Assembly (NCBI RefSeq): GCF_000526795.1
Contig: NZ_JAGT01000001.1
Span: 1,697,001 to 1,761,000 of the forward strand
Length of the DNA: 64,000 nt
Direction: 5' to 3'
Origin: Ruminococcus flavefaciens AE3010
GTDB lineage: Bacteria > Bacillota > Clostridia > Oscillospirales > Ruminococcaceae
How positions within the stretch are numbered: position 1 is the stretch's first letter; each line of letters opens with the position of its first letter. The position numbers and the translations under genes are program-made. The notes under the pieces are model-generated. The model did not search any database. It worked only from the letters and a program-made list of their open reading frames with translations, and was not told the DNA's origin. Of the stretch, positions 27,251 through 35,992 are shown one piece after another.

Positions 27251-28057
27251 ATGAATATCAGTTCACGCATTATGGCGGCTGTCACAGCTGTCATACTGTC
27301 TGCCGCAGCTTACGGCTGCAATAACAAGAATGATTCGTCAGTATCCTCTGTCACGGAGAGCACCACATCAGCTTCTACAGACGAAGCCGTTACCTCCTCC
27401 GACACAAAGACCTCCACGGACAGCTCTGCTTCCACAACAACAGCAGTGAGCACTACATCGGGGAAAGCTGCCGAAACTACTACCACAACGACTGCCGCAG
27501 AAAAGGCCGCAGAAAAGCCTGCCGAGCCCACAACTGCTGAGGCAAGAACAGGCGGCTTCGGCAGCAGCTTTGAAGCAGCCAAGGCTTACTATAACGCCTA
27601 CATCACCAACAATGCCGACGCAGTCTATGATATGTTCTGCCCCGAGGAAATAGAAGCCTATCACTCCTATATCGGCACTACCGACCTCCTTGACGGCAAG
27701 AATCCGCAGGTGGTTTTCAAGCGCTCGGCAGTCATTGACGCCATAAAACAGTCCATGGCGGCTATCCGCGGCATAATGGCTGAAAAGTCCGACTTGCCGC
27801 CCGAACAATGGACTACCTCACTGGCTGAGGATACTCTCAGGGCTACAGGCGAGAATGAGCTGAAGGACTTCAACAAGACCCTCAGCACCGAGTTCACAGC
27901 AGGCTCTGACTGCAGACATGTTTACTACGAGGACGGAGCTGAGGAGCACAGATTCGTAGGAAACGGCTGTGCATTCGTTGAGCTGGGCGGCCGCTGGTAC
28001 CTGTCATACAGCTCCGTCATGAACGCAGAACTGATAACCTATATGGATATTTATTGA
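27251..28057 (+). CDS. Lipoprotein with Ser/Thr-rich linker, function unknown
   Basis: A 268-residue protein with a lipoprotein signal (AAAYGC, Cys23), then about 75 residues rich in Ser, Thr and Ala, then a globular domain starting FGSSFEAAKAYYNAYITNN that looks like the small alpha+beta domains often found in Gram-positive lipoproteins. The C-terminal part has RWYLSYSSV, a strand typical of NTF2-like or DUF-type folds, but I do not recognise the family. AAGGAG precedes the ATG. It leads an operon with a membrane protein and a Sel1 protein. Confidence 0.8.
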   Translation: MNISSRIMAAVTAVILSAAAYGCNNKNDSSVSSVTESTTSASTDEAVTSSDTKTSTDSSASTTTAVSTTSGKAAETTTTTTAAEKAAEKPAEPTTAEARTGGFGSSFEAAKAYYNAYITNNADAVYDMFCPEEIEAYHSYIGTTDLLDGKNPQVVFKRSAVIDAIKQSMAAIRGIMAEKSDLPPEQWTTSLAEDTLRATGENELKDFNKTLSTEFTAGSDCRHVYYEDGAEEHRFVGNGCAFVELGGRWYLSYSSVMNAELITYMDIY

Positions 28058-28085
28058 CGTCTCTTTCCGTAAGAAAGGAGAAGCT

Positions 28086-29099
28086 ATGTCATTATGTGCA
28101 ATAGCAGGCGCTTTCCTGCTCGCATTCTGGCTCACGTTCTATGCCAAGGATATACTGTTGCTTGTGACCGACATCATATTTGCACCACTTTTCAAACTGA
28201 AAGTGAAAATGGTATCGCTTTTCGGACTTACATTTTTCATGGAGGAAGAAAAATGGAAAATATCTTTTTTGAAGCCCGAACTCCTGATACAGCATGATGT
28301 AAAACGGGATACCCGCAAGCACATAGAGGGCTCGGACGGGAACCGCTGTCTGCACCTGAATCTTGTGCAGCTGACTGTCATAATCATTGCCGCTGCGGCA
28401 GTATGCTTTGTTTTCAGAGGTCTGTTCTTCAAACGCGGAAAGTCCGTACCCGAATATCTGGCAGTTGCTTTTGCCTGCGGCATGGTATTTCAGGTGCTTT
28501 GGCGGATCCACGTAATAGTATGTACTCACCTTGTCTTTATGAAGAAAATGGGCGGATATATAGACTCCCTCCTCGACCGCATAAGAAGCGGCGAGACCTT
28601 TACTCAGCTTGACCTCAACCCCATAGATCAGCTGGGCTACAAAAACATCACTATCATCGACAAGAAGCTGTACTACCCTATCTATATGAGCTATCTTGCG
28701 GAAACAGGCAAAACATGGGATATGCACCAGCCCTCGGGCGAAATGATGGAGCACCTCAGAGACAAGGAGTTCACCGTCTATGAGGCTCTTGTATATTACT
28801 GGCTGATATACTATTTCTCGGTGGTCAGCCCCAACAAGGCAAATGCGGACATTCTCATGGAGAAGCTCGGAAATATTATATACGACGATAAACTTGCAAA
28901 CGGCAGGCGCGTCCTCGCCTGCTATACCTTTGCACATGAGCACGACCTTGAACGTGCCGAGGAGCTGGTCACAGAGGGCTTTGCTGCCATAGAATCAGGC
29001 AATCTCAGCAACGCCGAAAGGATCCTTGAGCGCTCCCTGCTCACACAGCTCAACACACAGATCATCAAGGCTAAATTCAAAACCGATATCCGATTGTAA
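28086..29099 (+). CDS. Membrane protein of unknown function
   Basis: A 337-residue protein. Hydrophobic helices are visible at about residues 4-28, 100-118 and 127-150. The remaining C-terminal part is soluble and helical, with a pattern (AEELVTEGFAAIESGNLSNA) resembling TPR-like helix pairs. AAAGGAG precedes the ATG. It lies 28 bp after the lipoprotein and 16 bp before the Sel1 gene, so the three are probably one operon. No family was recognised. Confidence 0.75.
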   Translation: MSLCAIAGAFLLAFWLTFYAKDILLLVTDIIFAPLFKLKVKMVSLFGLTFFMEEEKWKISFLKPELLIQHDVKRDTRKHIEGSDGNRCLHLNLVQLTVIIIAAAAVCFVFRGLFFKRGKSVPEYLAVAFACGMVFQVLWRIHVIVCTHLVFMKKMGGYIDSLLDRIRSGETFTQLDLNPIDQLGYKNITIIDKKLYYPIYMSYLAETGKTWDMHQPSGEMMEHLRDKEFTVYEALVYYWLIYYFSVVSPNKANADILMEKLGNIIYDDKLANGRRVLACYTFAHEHDLERAEELVTEGFAAIESGNLSNAERILERSLLTQLNTQIIKAKFKTDIRL

Positions 29100-29115
29100 T
29101 GGAGGAACATCTTTA

Positions 29116-30684
29116 ATGGACGGCAAACTTTTCGCTGAGACCACTGACGCTGTCAGACAAGTCACAGAGCGCTTCGGCGTAAATATACTAACTGACCATA
29201 AGCGATTCTGCTCGGCTTTCTCCGACTTTGCCCCAAGGCTTTCCAAGGAGAACAAGGCTTTTTTTGTAGCTCTCAGTGAGGATATAGGCGAGATATTCAT
29301 AAATGAGAACCACGCCGTTACAAACGGCAGCAAAAATGCAGAGGAAGTTATACAGCGCGCAATGGCAGAGATCTGCGAATACCTCAACGAAGAAAAGGCA
29401 GAGCTCATAGCGCGGAGCATCGCTGCGGCTCTTGGCTGGCAGGCAGGCGAGGTACTAACTGACGCCTCGGACTATCAGAGCAGCAGCTTCGTTGGCGGCT
29501 CGACTCTTATCGAGGATCTGTTCCGACGTGCTCAGAGCGGTGACAACGACGCCTGCTTCAATTTGGGCGAATGCTTCTTCTACGGCCGCGGAGTCAGTCA
29601 GGACTACGCCAAGGCTATACACTGGTACATACAGTCCTCGGACCGCGGCGACTGCAGCTCACAGAAAAAGCTGGCGGACTGCTACTATCTGGGACAGGGC
29701 ACCGACAGAAACCTTGCAAAGGCTGCTTTCCGCTACGAGCAGGCTGCCGAGCAGGGCGACTACGACTCACAGAAAGCCCTTATCCGCTGCTATACCATAG
29801 GCGGAAACGGTCTTATGCCAGACCGCAAAAGAGCGGAATACTACTCCAAGCGCTACGGCATCGCCGCTGAGGACGGCACATCCGGCGGACTTATGAAAAA
29901 CGCCCAGAACGGCGACCCCGAGGCGCAGTTCACTCTCGGCAATATGTACCTCCGCGGCACAGGTATCGAGCAGGACTACGAAAAGGCTATATACTGGCTG
30001 AAGCAGGCTGCACAGAAAGGACATGCCGCCGCTCAGCACAATATTGCCTGCTGCTATTTTTCAGGCATGGGCGTCCCCGAGGACAAGATAACTGCCGCCA
30101 ATATGTTCAGGGAGGCTGCGGAAAAAGGTGACCTTGACGCTATGAACAACCTTGCAGGCTGCTTTTTGTACGGCAGCGGAACTGCCAAGGACCAGCAAAA
30201 GGCTGCCGAATACTACAGAAGAGCTGCCGAGGGAGGTCTCCCAAGAGCCCAGTACAATTACGGTGAATGCTTCTACAACGGCTGGGGAGTATCAAAGGAT
30301 ACCACCGCAGCTGTAAAGTGGTACAAGGAGTCCGCTAACCAGAACGACCCCAACGGTCAGTACTCCTACGGCTGGTGTCTGTGCAACGGCGTTGGAACGG
30401 CAAAAGACCCTGTGACAGCCAAGGTGATGTTCGAGCTTGCCGCAGGTCAGCGCCACACCGCCGCACAAAAAGCGCTGGGCTACTGCTATACCAACGGCTG
30501 GGGCACAGCCAAGAACTACGCCGTAGCTGCCGATTACTTCGGAAAAGCCGCTGCAAGCGGCGACAAGGAAGCGGCAGAGGTACAGGTCGCCTGCTACAAA
30601 TACGGCGGCGAGTACCTTGCGGCGAACGAGGCAAAAGCCCGCTACTACGCCGACCAGTACGGAATTGACTATGATGATGTATGA
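29116..30684 (+). CDS. Sel1-repeat (SEL1-like TPR) protein
   Basis: A 522-residue protein. After an N-terminal helical region (about 1-135), some ten Sel1-like repeats follow, each with the pattern A-LG-CY--G-GV-KD---A--WY--AA--G (for example AQFTLGNMYLRGTGI). Such repeats form superhelical scaffolds for protein interactions. No signal peptide is visible, so it is cytosolic. I use the ATG at 29116 after GGAGGA; the frame extends further upstream but overlaps the previous gene. The stop codon ends 2 bp before the insertion sequence. Confidence 0.9.
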   Translation: MDGKLFAETTDAVRQVTERFGVNILTDHKRFCSAFSDFAPRLSKENKAFFVALSEDIGEIFINENHAVTNGSKNAEEVIQRAMAEICEYLNEEKAELIARSIAAALGWQAGEVLTDASDYQSSSFVGGSTLIEDLFRRAQSGDNDACFNLGECFFYGRGVSQDYAKAIHWYIQSSDRGDCSSQKKLADCYYLGQGTDRNLAKAAFRYEQAAEQGDYDSQKALIRCYTIGGNGLMPDRKRAEYYSKRYGIAAEDGTSGGLMKNAQNGDPEAQFTLGNMYLRGTGIEQDYEKAIYWLKQAAQKGHAAAQHNIACCYFSGMGVPEDKITAANMFREAAEKGDLDAMNNLAGCFLYGSGTAKDQQKAAEYYRRAAEGGLPRAQYNYGECFYNGWGVSKDTTAAVKWYKESANQNDPNGQYSYGWCLCNGVGTAKDPVTAKVMFELAAGQRHTAAQKALGYCYTNGWGTAKNYAVAADYFGKAAASGDKEAAEVQVACYKYGGEYLAANEAKARYYADQYGIDYDDV

Positions 30685-30729
30685 GAAAAGGCTCCCCGAG
30701 GGTAATGTCATTAAGCTAAGGAAAAGTAA

Positions 30730-30767
30730 AATAATCACAGGAATCAAAGATCCTGTGATTATTTTTT
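30730..30767 (+). terminator. Inward hairpin terminator near the left end of the IS
   Basis: A 13-bp perfect stem AATAATCACAGGA / TCCTGTGATTATT with an 8-nt loop, followed by T-rich sequence. It would block read-through from the Sel1 operon into the transposase gene. Confidence 0.85.
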
Positions 30768-30865
30768 ATGTATATAATGTAAATTTTTGCAAAAAGGTAT
30801 TGACAAAAAGCCAAAAATGTGCGGCGCAGCTAATCAGATATACACATCTGATTGGAGGTTTTACC

Positions 30866-32167
30866 GTGCAAAAATACTGTAATATCGTCAAAAACAAGCT
30901 TAATACTCTTATCAGCAACATGGAGAAAAATAACTCTGATTTCGTAGTTGATCCTAAGAGAGATTTTGTTCGTAAAAGTGAGCTATCTTTCTCAAAAACA
31001 TTGAGATTCATTCTCGGAATGGGCAGCCAGACACTTGGCAAGGAGCTTGTAGAATTCTATGATTATGATTCAAAAATGGTATCTGTGTCTGCTATCGTTC
31101 AGAGAAGAGCTAAAATACTTCCTGCTGCTTTTCAGTATCTGTTCCATAAATTCAATGAAACATTTTCTCAAACCAATTTCTTTCACGGCTACAGGCTTTA
31201 TGCTGTGGACGGTTCTGATATACATATTCCTACTGATCCTGATGATAAGGATACTTTTTATCGTGCAAATAATGATGTAAAAGGCTATAACCTCATGCAT
31301 CTGAATGCTTTGTATGACATTATGAACCGTAGATATATCGATGCTGTATTACAGGACAGTCGCAATGAAAATGAGCATTCTGCTCTCATAAGTATGCTTG
31401 AAAATATCGGACATGAGTCCATTATCGTTGCGGATAGAGGATATGAATCCTACAACACGATCGCTCATCTTGAAAATAACGGCTTGAAATATGTGATGCG
31501 CATCAAGACAAGCGGTGGAATTGCTCATAAATTCAACATTCCCCATAATGAGGAAGCTGATTTTGCTGCAAATATTATTATTACAAGAAGACAAACTAAT
31601 GAAGTTAAGGCTAATCCTGAACTTTATCGTTATCTTCCGCACTCTTCAAATTTCGACTTCCTTCCGAAAGAATCGAAAGATACATATCCTCTTAAATTCA
31701 GGATAATAAGGCTCAAGATATCTGAAGATAACTATGAAACCATTGTTACCAATCTCTGTGATGATGAGTTCTCTGCCGAAGATATAAAGATGATATACAA
31801 AATGCGCTGGGGGATCGAGACTTCATTCAGAGAACTGAAGTACCAGGTTGGTCTTATTGCTTTCCATTCAAAGAAAAAGGACTGCGTGATACAGGAAATC
31901 TTTGCAAGTCTTATCATGTATAACTTATCTATGCTGATTACCGAAAATATCACCATAGATGACGATAAGCATAATGATTACCGCTATAAAATCAATTATG
32001 CTTTTGCTATACATATCTGCATCAAATTCTTTCGCTCTGCACACGCAAATCCTTTTCTTTTGGAAGAGCTGATAGCAAGAAACAAGTGCCCTGTCAGACC
32101 TGATCGTATTGCTGATAGGAAAACTCGATATCATTCTGCTATTCCCTTCAACTACAGACTATCATAA
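30866..32167 (+). CDS. IS4-type DDE transposase
   Basis: A 433-residue transposase. The DDE triad is visible: first Asp in VDGSDIHIP, second Asp in VADRGYES, and Glu in RWGIETSFRELK, which also gives the YREK-like signature of the IS4 family. The start is a GTG at 30866 after GGAGG; upstream sequence in the same frame runs through the terminator and IS end and is not coding. The gene appears intact, so the element may still be active. Confidence 0.93.
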   Translation: MQKYCNIVKNKLNTLISNMEKNNSDFVVDPKRDFVRKSELSFSKTLRFILGMGSQTLGKELVEFYDYDSKMVSVSAIVQRRAKILPAAFQYLFHKFNETFSQTNFFHGYRLYAVDGSDIHIPTDPDDKDTFYRANNDVKGYNLMHLNALYDIMNRRYIDAVLQDSRNENEHSALISMLENIGHESIIVADRGYESYNTIAHLENNGLKYVMRIKTSGGIAHKFNIPHNEEADFAANIIITRRQTNEVKANPELYRYLPHSSNFDFLPKESKDTYPLKFRIIRLKISEDNYETIVTNLCDDEFSAEDIKMIYKMRWGIETSFRELKYQVGLIAFHSKKKDCVIQEIFASLIMYNLSMLITENITIDDDKHNDYRYKINYAFAIHICIKFFRSAHANPFLLEELIARNKCPVRPDRIADRKTRYHSAIPFNYRLS

Positions 32168-32245
32168 TTCTTCGATTATGTCAATCTTTTTTCAGGCAGA
32201 TCTCGGATCTGTCTTTTCGTCATGCATTTTTTGCGAATGTAACAG

Positions 32246-32290
32246 CAGGAGTATGTCTGGTCATATTCCAAACATACTCCTGTTCTTTTT
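32246..32290 (+). terminator. Terminator at the right end of the IS
   Basis: An 11-bp stem CAGGAGTATGT / ACATACTCCTG with a T-run (CTTTTT) after it, just inside the right inverted repeat. Confidence 0.85.
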
Positions 32291-32342
32291 CGTATTTGAT
32301 TAGCTTAATGACATTATCCCCGAGGGGAGCCTTTGTTAATAC

Positions 32343-34259
32343 TCAGTAAACTGGGCTTTGTGCCAGTCCGTAGTCGTTCTCATCAAGATAGGTCATCACT
32401 TCGTCTGCGGTCATGGGAGCTTCCGCCTCGCCGTCGAACTTATAATTAGTCGCCTTGAAGCTGCTATGAAGCATACCCTTTTCGCCTGAGTCAGTCATGT
32501 AGTAAAGCTCATTTGCAAGCCAGATTCCTGTTTCAACATCAACATCGGCTGTAATTATCATGGGTTCGTACTGACCTTCATGGAGCTGCTCATAGCTGAA
32601 GCTTACGCTTGCTATACGTCTGCCGTTTTCATACCTTTCGCCGTTTATCGTCCATTCCGACTCGTTGATAATATCATCTACATTGCCATTCTTTCTTTTT
32701 CTTCCGTTATCCATACAGATATATCTAAAGCCGCCGTAATATTCAAAGAATACTCTGTCTGGCTTAGTCCACCACCACAAAAATTCGTTGTCGATACTTT
32801 TGTATTCAGCGCCCTTATGAGATGCTGTATATTCAGTTCCGATGTAGTCGTCAGCTGTTATATAGATATTGTTAAGGAAGTAAAAATGCGTATAGTCATA
32901 TGGGGTTCCGTCTGTTCCAAATTCCGTTCGATTATATTCACCTGTCATGGTGGTATTATCAATTTTTATGGTACCCTGACAATCATCATAGAAAGGTCCG
33001 TTTTCATCGCCGTAGTTCGTTTTGCGTGATGTGGTCCATTCCGCCGAGAACTTATCATAGTAATGTGTGGCGTTAAGGCTTCTCTCGCGGAGGAAATCGC
33101 CTGTGAGCTCCTCGGGAACAGGGTGTGCCTCGGTAGTTACGACAGTATTTACGGGCTCGTAGGCAACAGTTGTGGTCGCAGGCGATACGCCGTCAAGAAC
33201 GTCCAGATCATACCTTGAATGAGCGTACTTCTCATATCCGCCGTCAAGCATAAACTGCTTGAATTCCGCAGGAGACATAGGAGCTTCCGCTTCATCATCG
33301 AATTTGTAGTTAGTATACTTCGACTCAAATGTTACTTCTCCCCTGACATTGGTAATACTCTCGTAAAGAACAACACCTGTTTCTGCGTCGATGTCAGCAG
33401 TATAAAATTCACTGGGACCACTGGTCACAAGGTCGTTACCGTACTCGCCCTCAACAGTAACTATTCTTCTGCCGTTTTCATTCTTTTCACCCGAGATGTC
33501 CCATGTACTCGTATCTTTAAGCTTTTCCCACACTGAACTGTAAATATAAGGGAGATAAACAAGATCTATATACTCGCTGTCTCCGCCGAAGCTGACATCA
33601 TACCTTTTATTTTTTATATCGCCCTCGTAGGTCTCATTTGTGGATATTCTGTATCCGTTGTAAGAATACTCAAAAACGCGGGCATTGACATATTCCTCGT
33701 GATCGGGCTGAGCATATGTCTTCTCCATGCTGTTCCAGCCTATATAGTTTTTATTGTCCAATTTTAATGAGCCTTTGATAGTATAGGGCTCAGACTTATT
33801 GTAAGTATCATACTCTGTGCAGGTCACCTCATAATCACATGAGAATTTACGGAAATGCTCAAAATTCCCATCTACTAAGTGCTGTACCGCATTCTTGGTT
33901 ATTTCGTATGGTACTTCTTCTCTTGTAGTTTCTGTAATATCCGTGGTGCTTTCGGTATTGCTGCTGTTATTGTTGTTTTTGAACTTATTGTCCTTCATAA
34001 GCTTAATGCCGCCGAGAACTCCGCCTGTACACAGCACTGCCGCAGCCGCTATGGAAGCCATGCGCTTCATGCTTATCTTTCTGTCGTAGTGCTCAACGCC
34101 GCTTACCGTATCGGAAAAGCCGTTTTCGTTGACTTCCGAGACACGTTCCATTGCCTTTGCAAATATCTCGTTCTTCTTTGCTTCCTCCGCCATGAGCTTC
34201 TCAACGGAAGCCTTGTCCGCGCCGCGCAGTGTATCTATTATATTCTTTTTGCTGTTCAT
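32343..34259 (-). CDS. Anti-sigma-factor-like membrane protein with duplicated ectodomain
   Basis: A 638-residue single-pass protein encoded 12 bp after an ECF sigma factor. Residues 1-65 are cytoplasmic and could hold the sigma factor. A membrane helix spans about 69-90 (ASIAAAAVLCTGGVLGG). The long ectodomain contains two related copies: both end in NGRR-(I)-V/S, then TAD(I/V)D-ETG, then TNYKFD-EAEAPM. Ruminococcal sigma/anti-sigma pairs often carry sensor ectodomains. No carbohydrate-binding module was recognised. GGAGG precedes the ATG. Confidence 0.85.
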   Translation of the reverse strand: MNSKKNIIDTLRGADKASVEKLMAEEAKKNEIFAKAMERVSEVNENGFSDTVSGVEHYDRKISMKRMASIAAAAVLCTGGVLGGIKLMKDNKFKNNNNSSNTESTTDITETTREEVPYEITKNAVQHLVDGNFEHFRKFSCDYEVTCTEYDTYNKSEPYTIKGSLKLDNKNYIGWNSMEKTYAQPDHEEYVNARVFEYSYNGYRISTNETYEGDIKNKRYDVSFGGDSEYIDLVYLPYIYSSVWEKLKDTSTWDISGEKNENGRRIVTVEGEYGNDLVTSGPSEFYTADIDAETGVVLYESITNVRGEVTFESKYTNYKFDDEAEAPMSPAEFKQFMLDGGYEKYAHSRYDLDVLDGVSPATTTVAYEPVNTVVTTEAHPVPEELTGDFLRERSLNATHYYDKFSAEWTTSRKTNYGDENGPFYDDCQGTIKIDNTTMTGEYNRTEFGTDGTPYDYTHFYFLNNIYITADDYIGTEYTASHKGAEYKSIDNEFLWWWTKPDRVFFEYYGGFRYICMDNGRKRKNGNVDDIINESEWTINGERYENGRRIASVSFSYEQLHEGQYEPMIITADVDVETGIWLANELYYMTDSGEKGMLHSSFKATNYKFDGEAEAPMTADEVMTYLDENDYGLAQSPVY

Positions 34260-34271
34260 ACTTATCCTCCT

Positions 34272-34832
34272 TTACAGGGTGATGCCGTTTTCGACAAGGA
34301 GCTTTTTCAGCCGCTTCATAGCTCGTCCGCAGCGGACTCTCACGCTTGCAGCATTCATGCCCGTCATTTCTGCTATCTCCTTTGAGCTCCTGTTGTAATA
34401 GTACTTCTGAATGATAATGACCGAATCGGGATAGCCCAGATCGGATACACATCTGAGGAGCTGCTCTGAAAGCTCATTCTCTTCTGCCTCGGTCTCAATA
34501 TCCGTATCCTCGGATATCTCAGCCATATTCTCATCATCAATTGAAACGTTAAGTCCTGTTTTGGAAGCAAGCTTTCTCCGCATGCTTATAGCAGCATTTC
34601 GTGCTGCAGCTCCCACGTAAGAGCTGAGGGAGTCTATTTCAATGTTTTTCAGCTTCATCATAAGTGAAGCAAACACATCTATAGTACATTCGTCGCAGTC
34701 ATCGGGACTTCCGAAACCTCTCAGTATTCTCTGTACAATAGTATATACGTATCTGTAGTATTTATCGAAAAAAGCTTTTTGTCCCTGAGGCGGAGCTTCC
34801 CGCATAAGGCTCAGTATATCGTTATCGGTCAT
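34272..34832 (-). CDS. ECF-type RNA polymerase sigma factor
   Basis: A 186-residue sigma factor. Region 2 is visible at about 20-90 (KAFFDKYYRYVYTIVQRI, DCDECTIDVF) and region 4 at about 130-180 (KEIAEMTGMNAASVRVRCGRA helix-turn-helix). It should recruit polymerase to genes controlled by the downstream anti-sigma protein. I use the ATG at 34832, 7 nt after GGAG; ATG 34838 is too close to that site. An upstream TTGCAA-17-TAAAAT promoter-like pair (near 34917-34945) would give basal expression. Confidence 0.92.
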   Translation of the reverse strand: MTDNDILSLMREAPPQGQKAFFDKYYRYVYTIVQRILRGFGSPDDCDECTIDVFASLMMKLKNIEIDSLSSYVGAAARNAAISMRRKLASKTGLNVSIDDENMAEISEDTDIETEAEENELSEQLLRCVSDLGYPDSVIIIQKYYYNRSSKEIAEMTGMNAASVRVRCGRAMKRLKKLLVENGITL

Positions 34833-34951
34833 ATGCATTCTCCTTTGCTGTATTTTAAGATCGGATCCGTCTTCACTTATAGTAACGCAAGCCTGTAGAA
34901 AAGTGTAACACTATTTTAGCATTTTTTTGATTTTATTGCAATAATAACTTA

Positions 34952-35040
34952 GGGCGGATAATATCCGCCCCTACATTCTCAATTCTCAATTGTCGGGCGC
35001 ACACTGTGCGCCCCTACACGCTTAGTTCTTAGCTCTTACA
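34952..35040. repeat. Palindromes and heptad array downstream of the M50 gene
   Basis: Two palindromes (34952-34974, GGGCGGATAATATCCGCCC; 34994-35016, GGGCGCACACTGTGCGCCC) with a TTGAGAA run between them, then AAGAGCT/AAGAACT units at 35024-35040. The stop codon of the M50 gene lies in the last array. Confidence 0.8.
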
Positions 35041-35600
35041 TCACCTATGTACAGCGCTATTGCGGCTATCAGCACGGGAACGAAACTCCTGCCCCATACC
35101 GCCGCAGCTGCGGTAGCAAGTCCGATAAAGGTAAGCTTTATCACTGTCAGTACAAGCTCCGCACCATGCTCACAGACCGTCCCTGCGGTAAACTCCGCTA
35201 TTATGGCACCGCCGTCCAGACTTCTGTAGGGCAGCATATTATAAACCGCCGCCATGAGATTCAGCAGCGGAAAGTCTCCGCCGCAGCCTGCTCCTTTCAT
35301 AACGATATACATTATAATGTTAGCAGCAGGTCCTGCAGCAAGCACAAAAACGCTCCGCCCCACGGATATTACGCTGCTTTTCTGCCTGTCCATGCGGACA
35401 CCGAAGCCGCTGAGCTCCACTGAGCGTATATGACCGCCCACAAGTGCAAGTGCCGCTGTGTGTCCCGCTTCATGAACTGTGCAGACCGTATAGAACGCCA
35501 GCACAAGCCTGCTGTCACGAAGCAGAAATATCAGGGCATTGAACACAAAAAACGAAAAATCCATACGGACCGCAGTCCTTCCAAGTTTAAAGCTTATCAA
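35022..35600 (-). CDS. M50-family (SpoIVFB/S2P-like) membrane metalloprotease
   Basis: A 192-residue intramembrane protease candidate. The zinc motif HEAGH lies in a membrane helix (about residue 43-47), and the second motif NMLPYRSLDGG supplies the Asp ligand. Several hydrophobic helices are visible. The TTG at 35600 gives the length expected of the family, but has no good ribosome binding site; ATG 35564 follows GGAAGGA and is the alternative. The gene overlaps the small membrane protein upstream by 14 bp. Its substrate is unknown; S2P enzymes often cleave anti-sigma factors. Confidence 0.85.
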   Translation of the reverse strand: MISFKLGRTAVRMDFSFFVFNALIFLLRDSRLVLAFYTVCTVHEAGHTAALALVGGHIRSVELSGFGVRMDRQKSSVISVGRSVFVLAAGPAANIIMYIVMKGAGCGGDFPLLNLMAAVYNMLPYRSLDGGAIIAEFTAGTVCEHGAELVLTVIKLTFIGLATAAAAVWGRSFVPVLIAAIALYIGDVRAKN

Positions 35601-35862
35601 TATAGTTCAGTATATGGTCTATGGGATTGGGTATGATATTTTTATCCTCGGTAACAAGTCCTCGGAGCTTCTGAAAGATTGCTCCCGTAATATCGGGATA
35701 GAGCATATTCCCTGCGAAGAACAGCACTCCTATGAGTATGCATATGACTGCCTGTGTTGCGATTATATCATCGGCACGATTGCGGCGTTTTCTGTCGTAG
35801 GACTCCATGAGAGCCTCTGTGGTGTCCTCTCCTGTCTCTTCATGCATTTCCTCGTTTTCCAT
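35587..35862 (-). CDS. Small single-pass membrane protein, function unknown
   Basis: A 91-residue protein with an acidic N-terminus (MENEEMHEETGED), one hydrophobic helix (about 37-54, AVICILIGVLFFAGNML) and a short amphipathic tail. I start at ATG 35862 after GAGGTGATAG. It overlaps the M50 protease gene by 14 bp, so it may be its partner or substrate; that is inference. Confidence 0.75.
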   Translation of the reverse strand: MENEEMHEETGEDTTEALMESYDRKRRNRADDIIATQAVICILIGVLFFAGNMLYPDITGAIFQKLRGLVTEDKNIIPNPIDHILNYIDKL

Positions 35863-35992
35863 ACTATCACCTCTGTAAAACAATATGCGAAAAAAATCGA
35901 AAAATGCAGAAAAATCCATGTTTTTTTCGCCGCTGTCGGCTCATAATACTGTTGCGGAGCTATTCCGCACTTCAAATCAGAGGTAAATGCTT

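Larger units (their letters stand above)
30687..32334 (+). mobile_element. IS4-family-type insertion sequence
   Basis: A 1.65-kb element bounded by imperfect inverted repeats of about 30 bp. The left arm starts AAAGGCTCCCC and shares TAATGTCATTAAGCTAA with the right arm; the right end carries a 1-2 nt difference in the GAGGG/TCGGGG segment. It encodes one DDE transposase. No clear target-site duplication was seen. Hairpins with T-tracts sit inside both ends. The element lies between two convergent genes without breaking either. Confidence 0.88.

Noticed and set aside
30617..30865. N-terminal extension of the transposase frame upstream of the GTG
   Set aside because: It runs through the Sel1 gene end, the IS end and a terminator; the GTG at 30866 has a good ribosome binding site.
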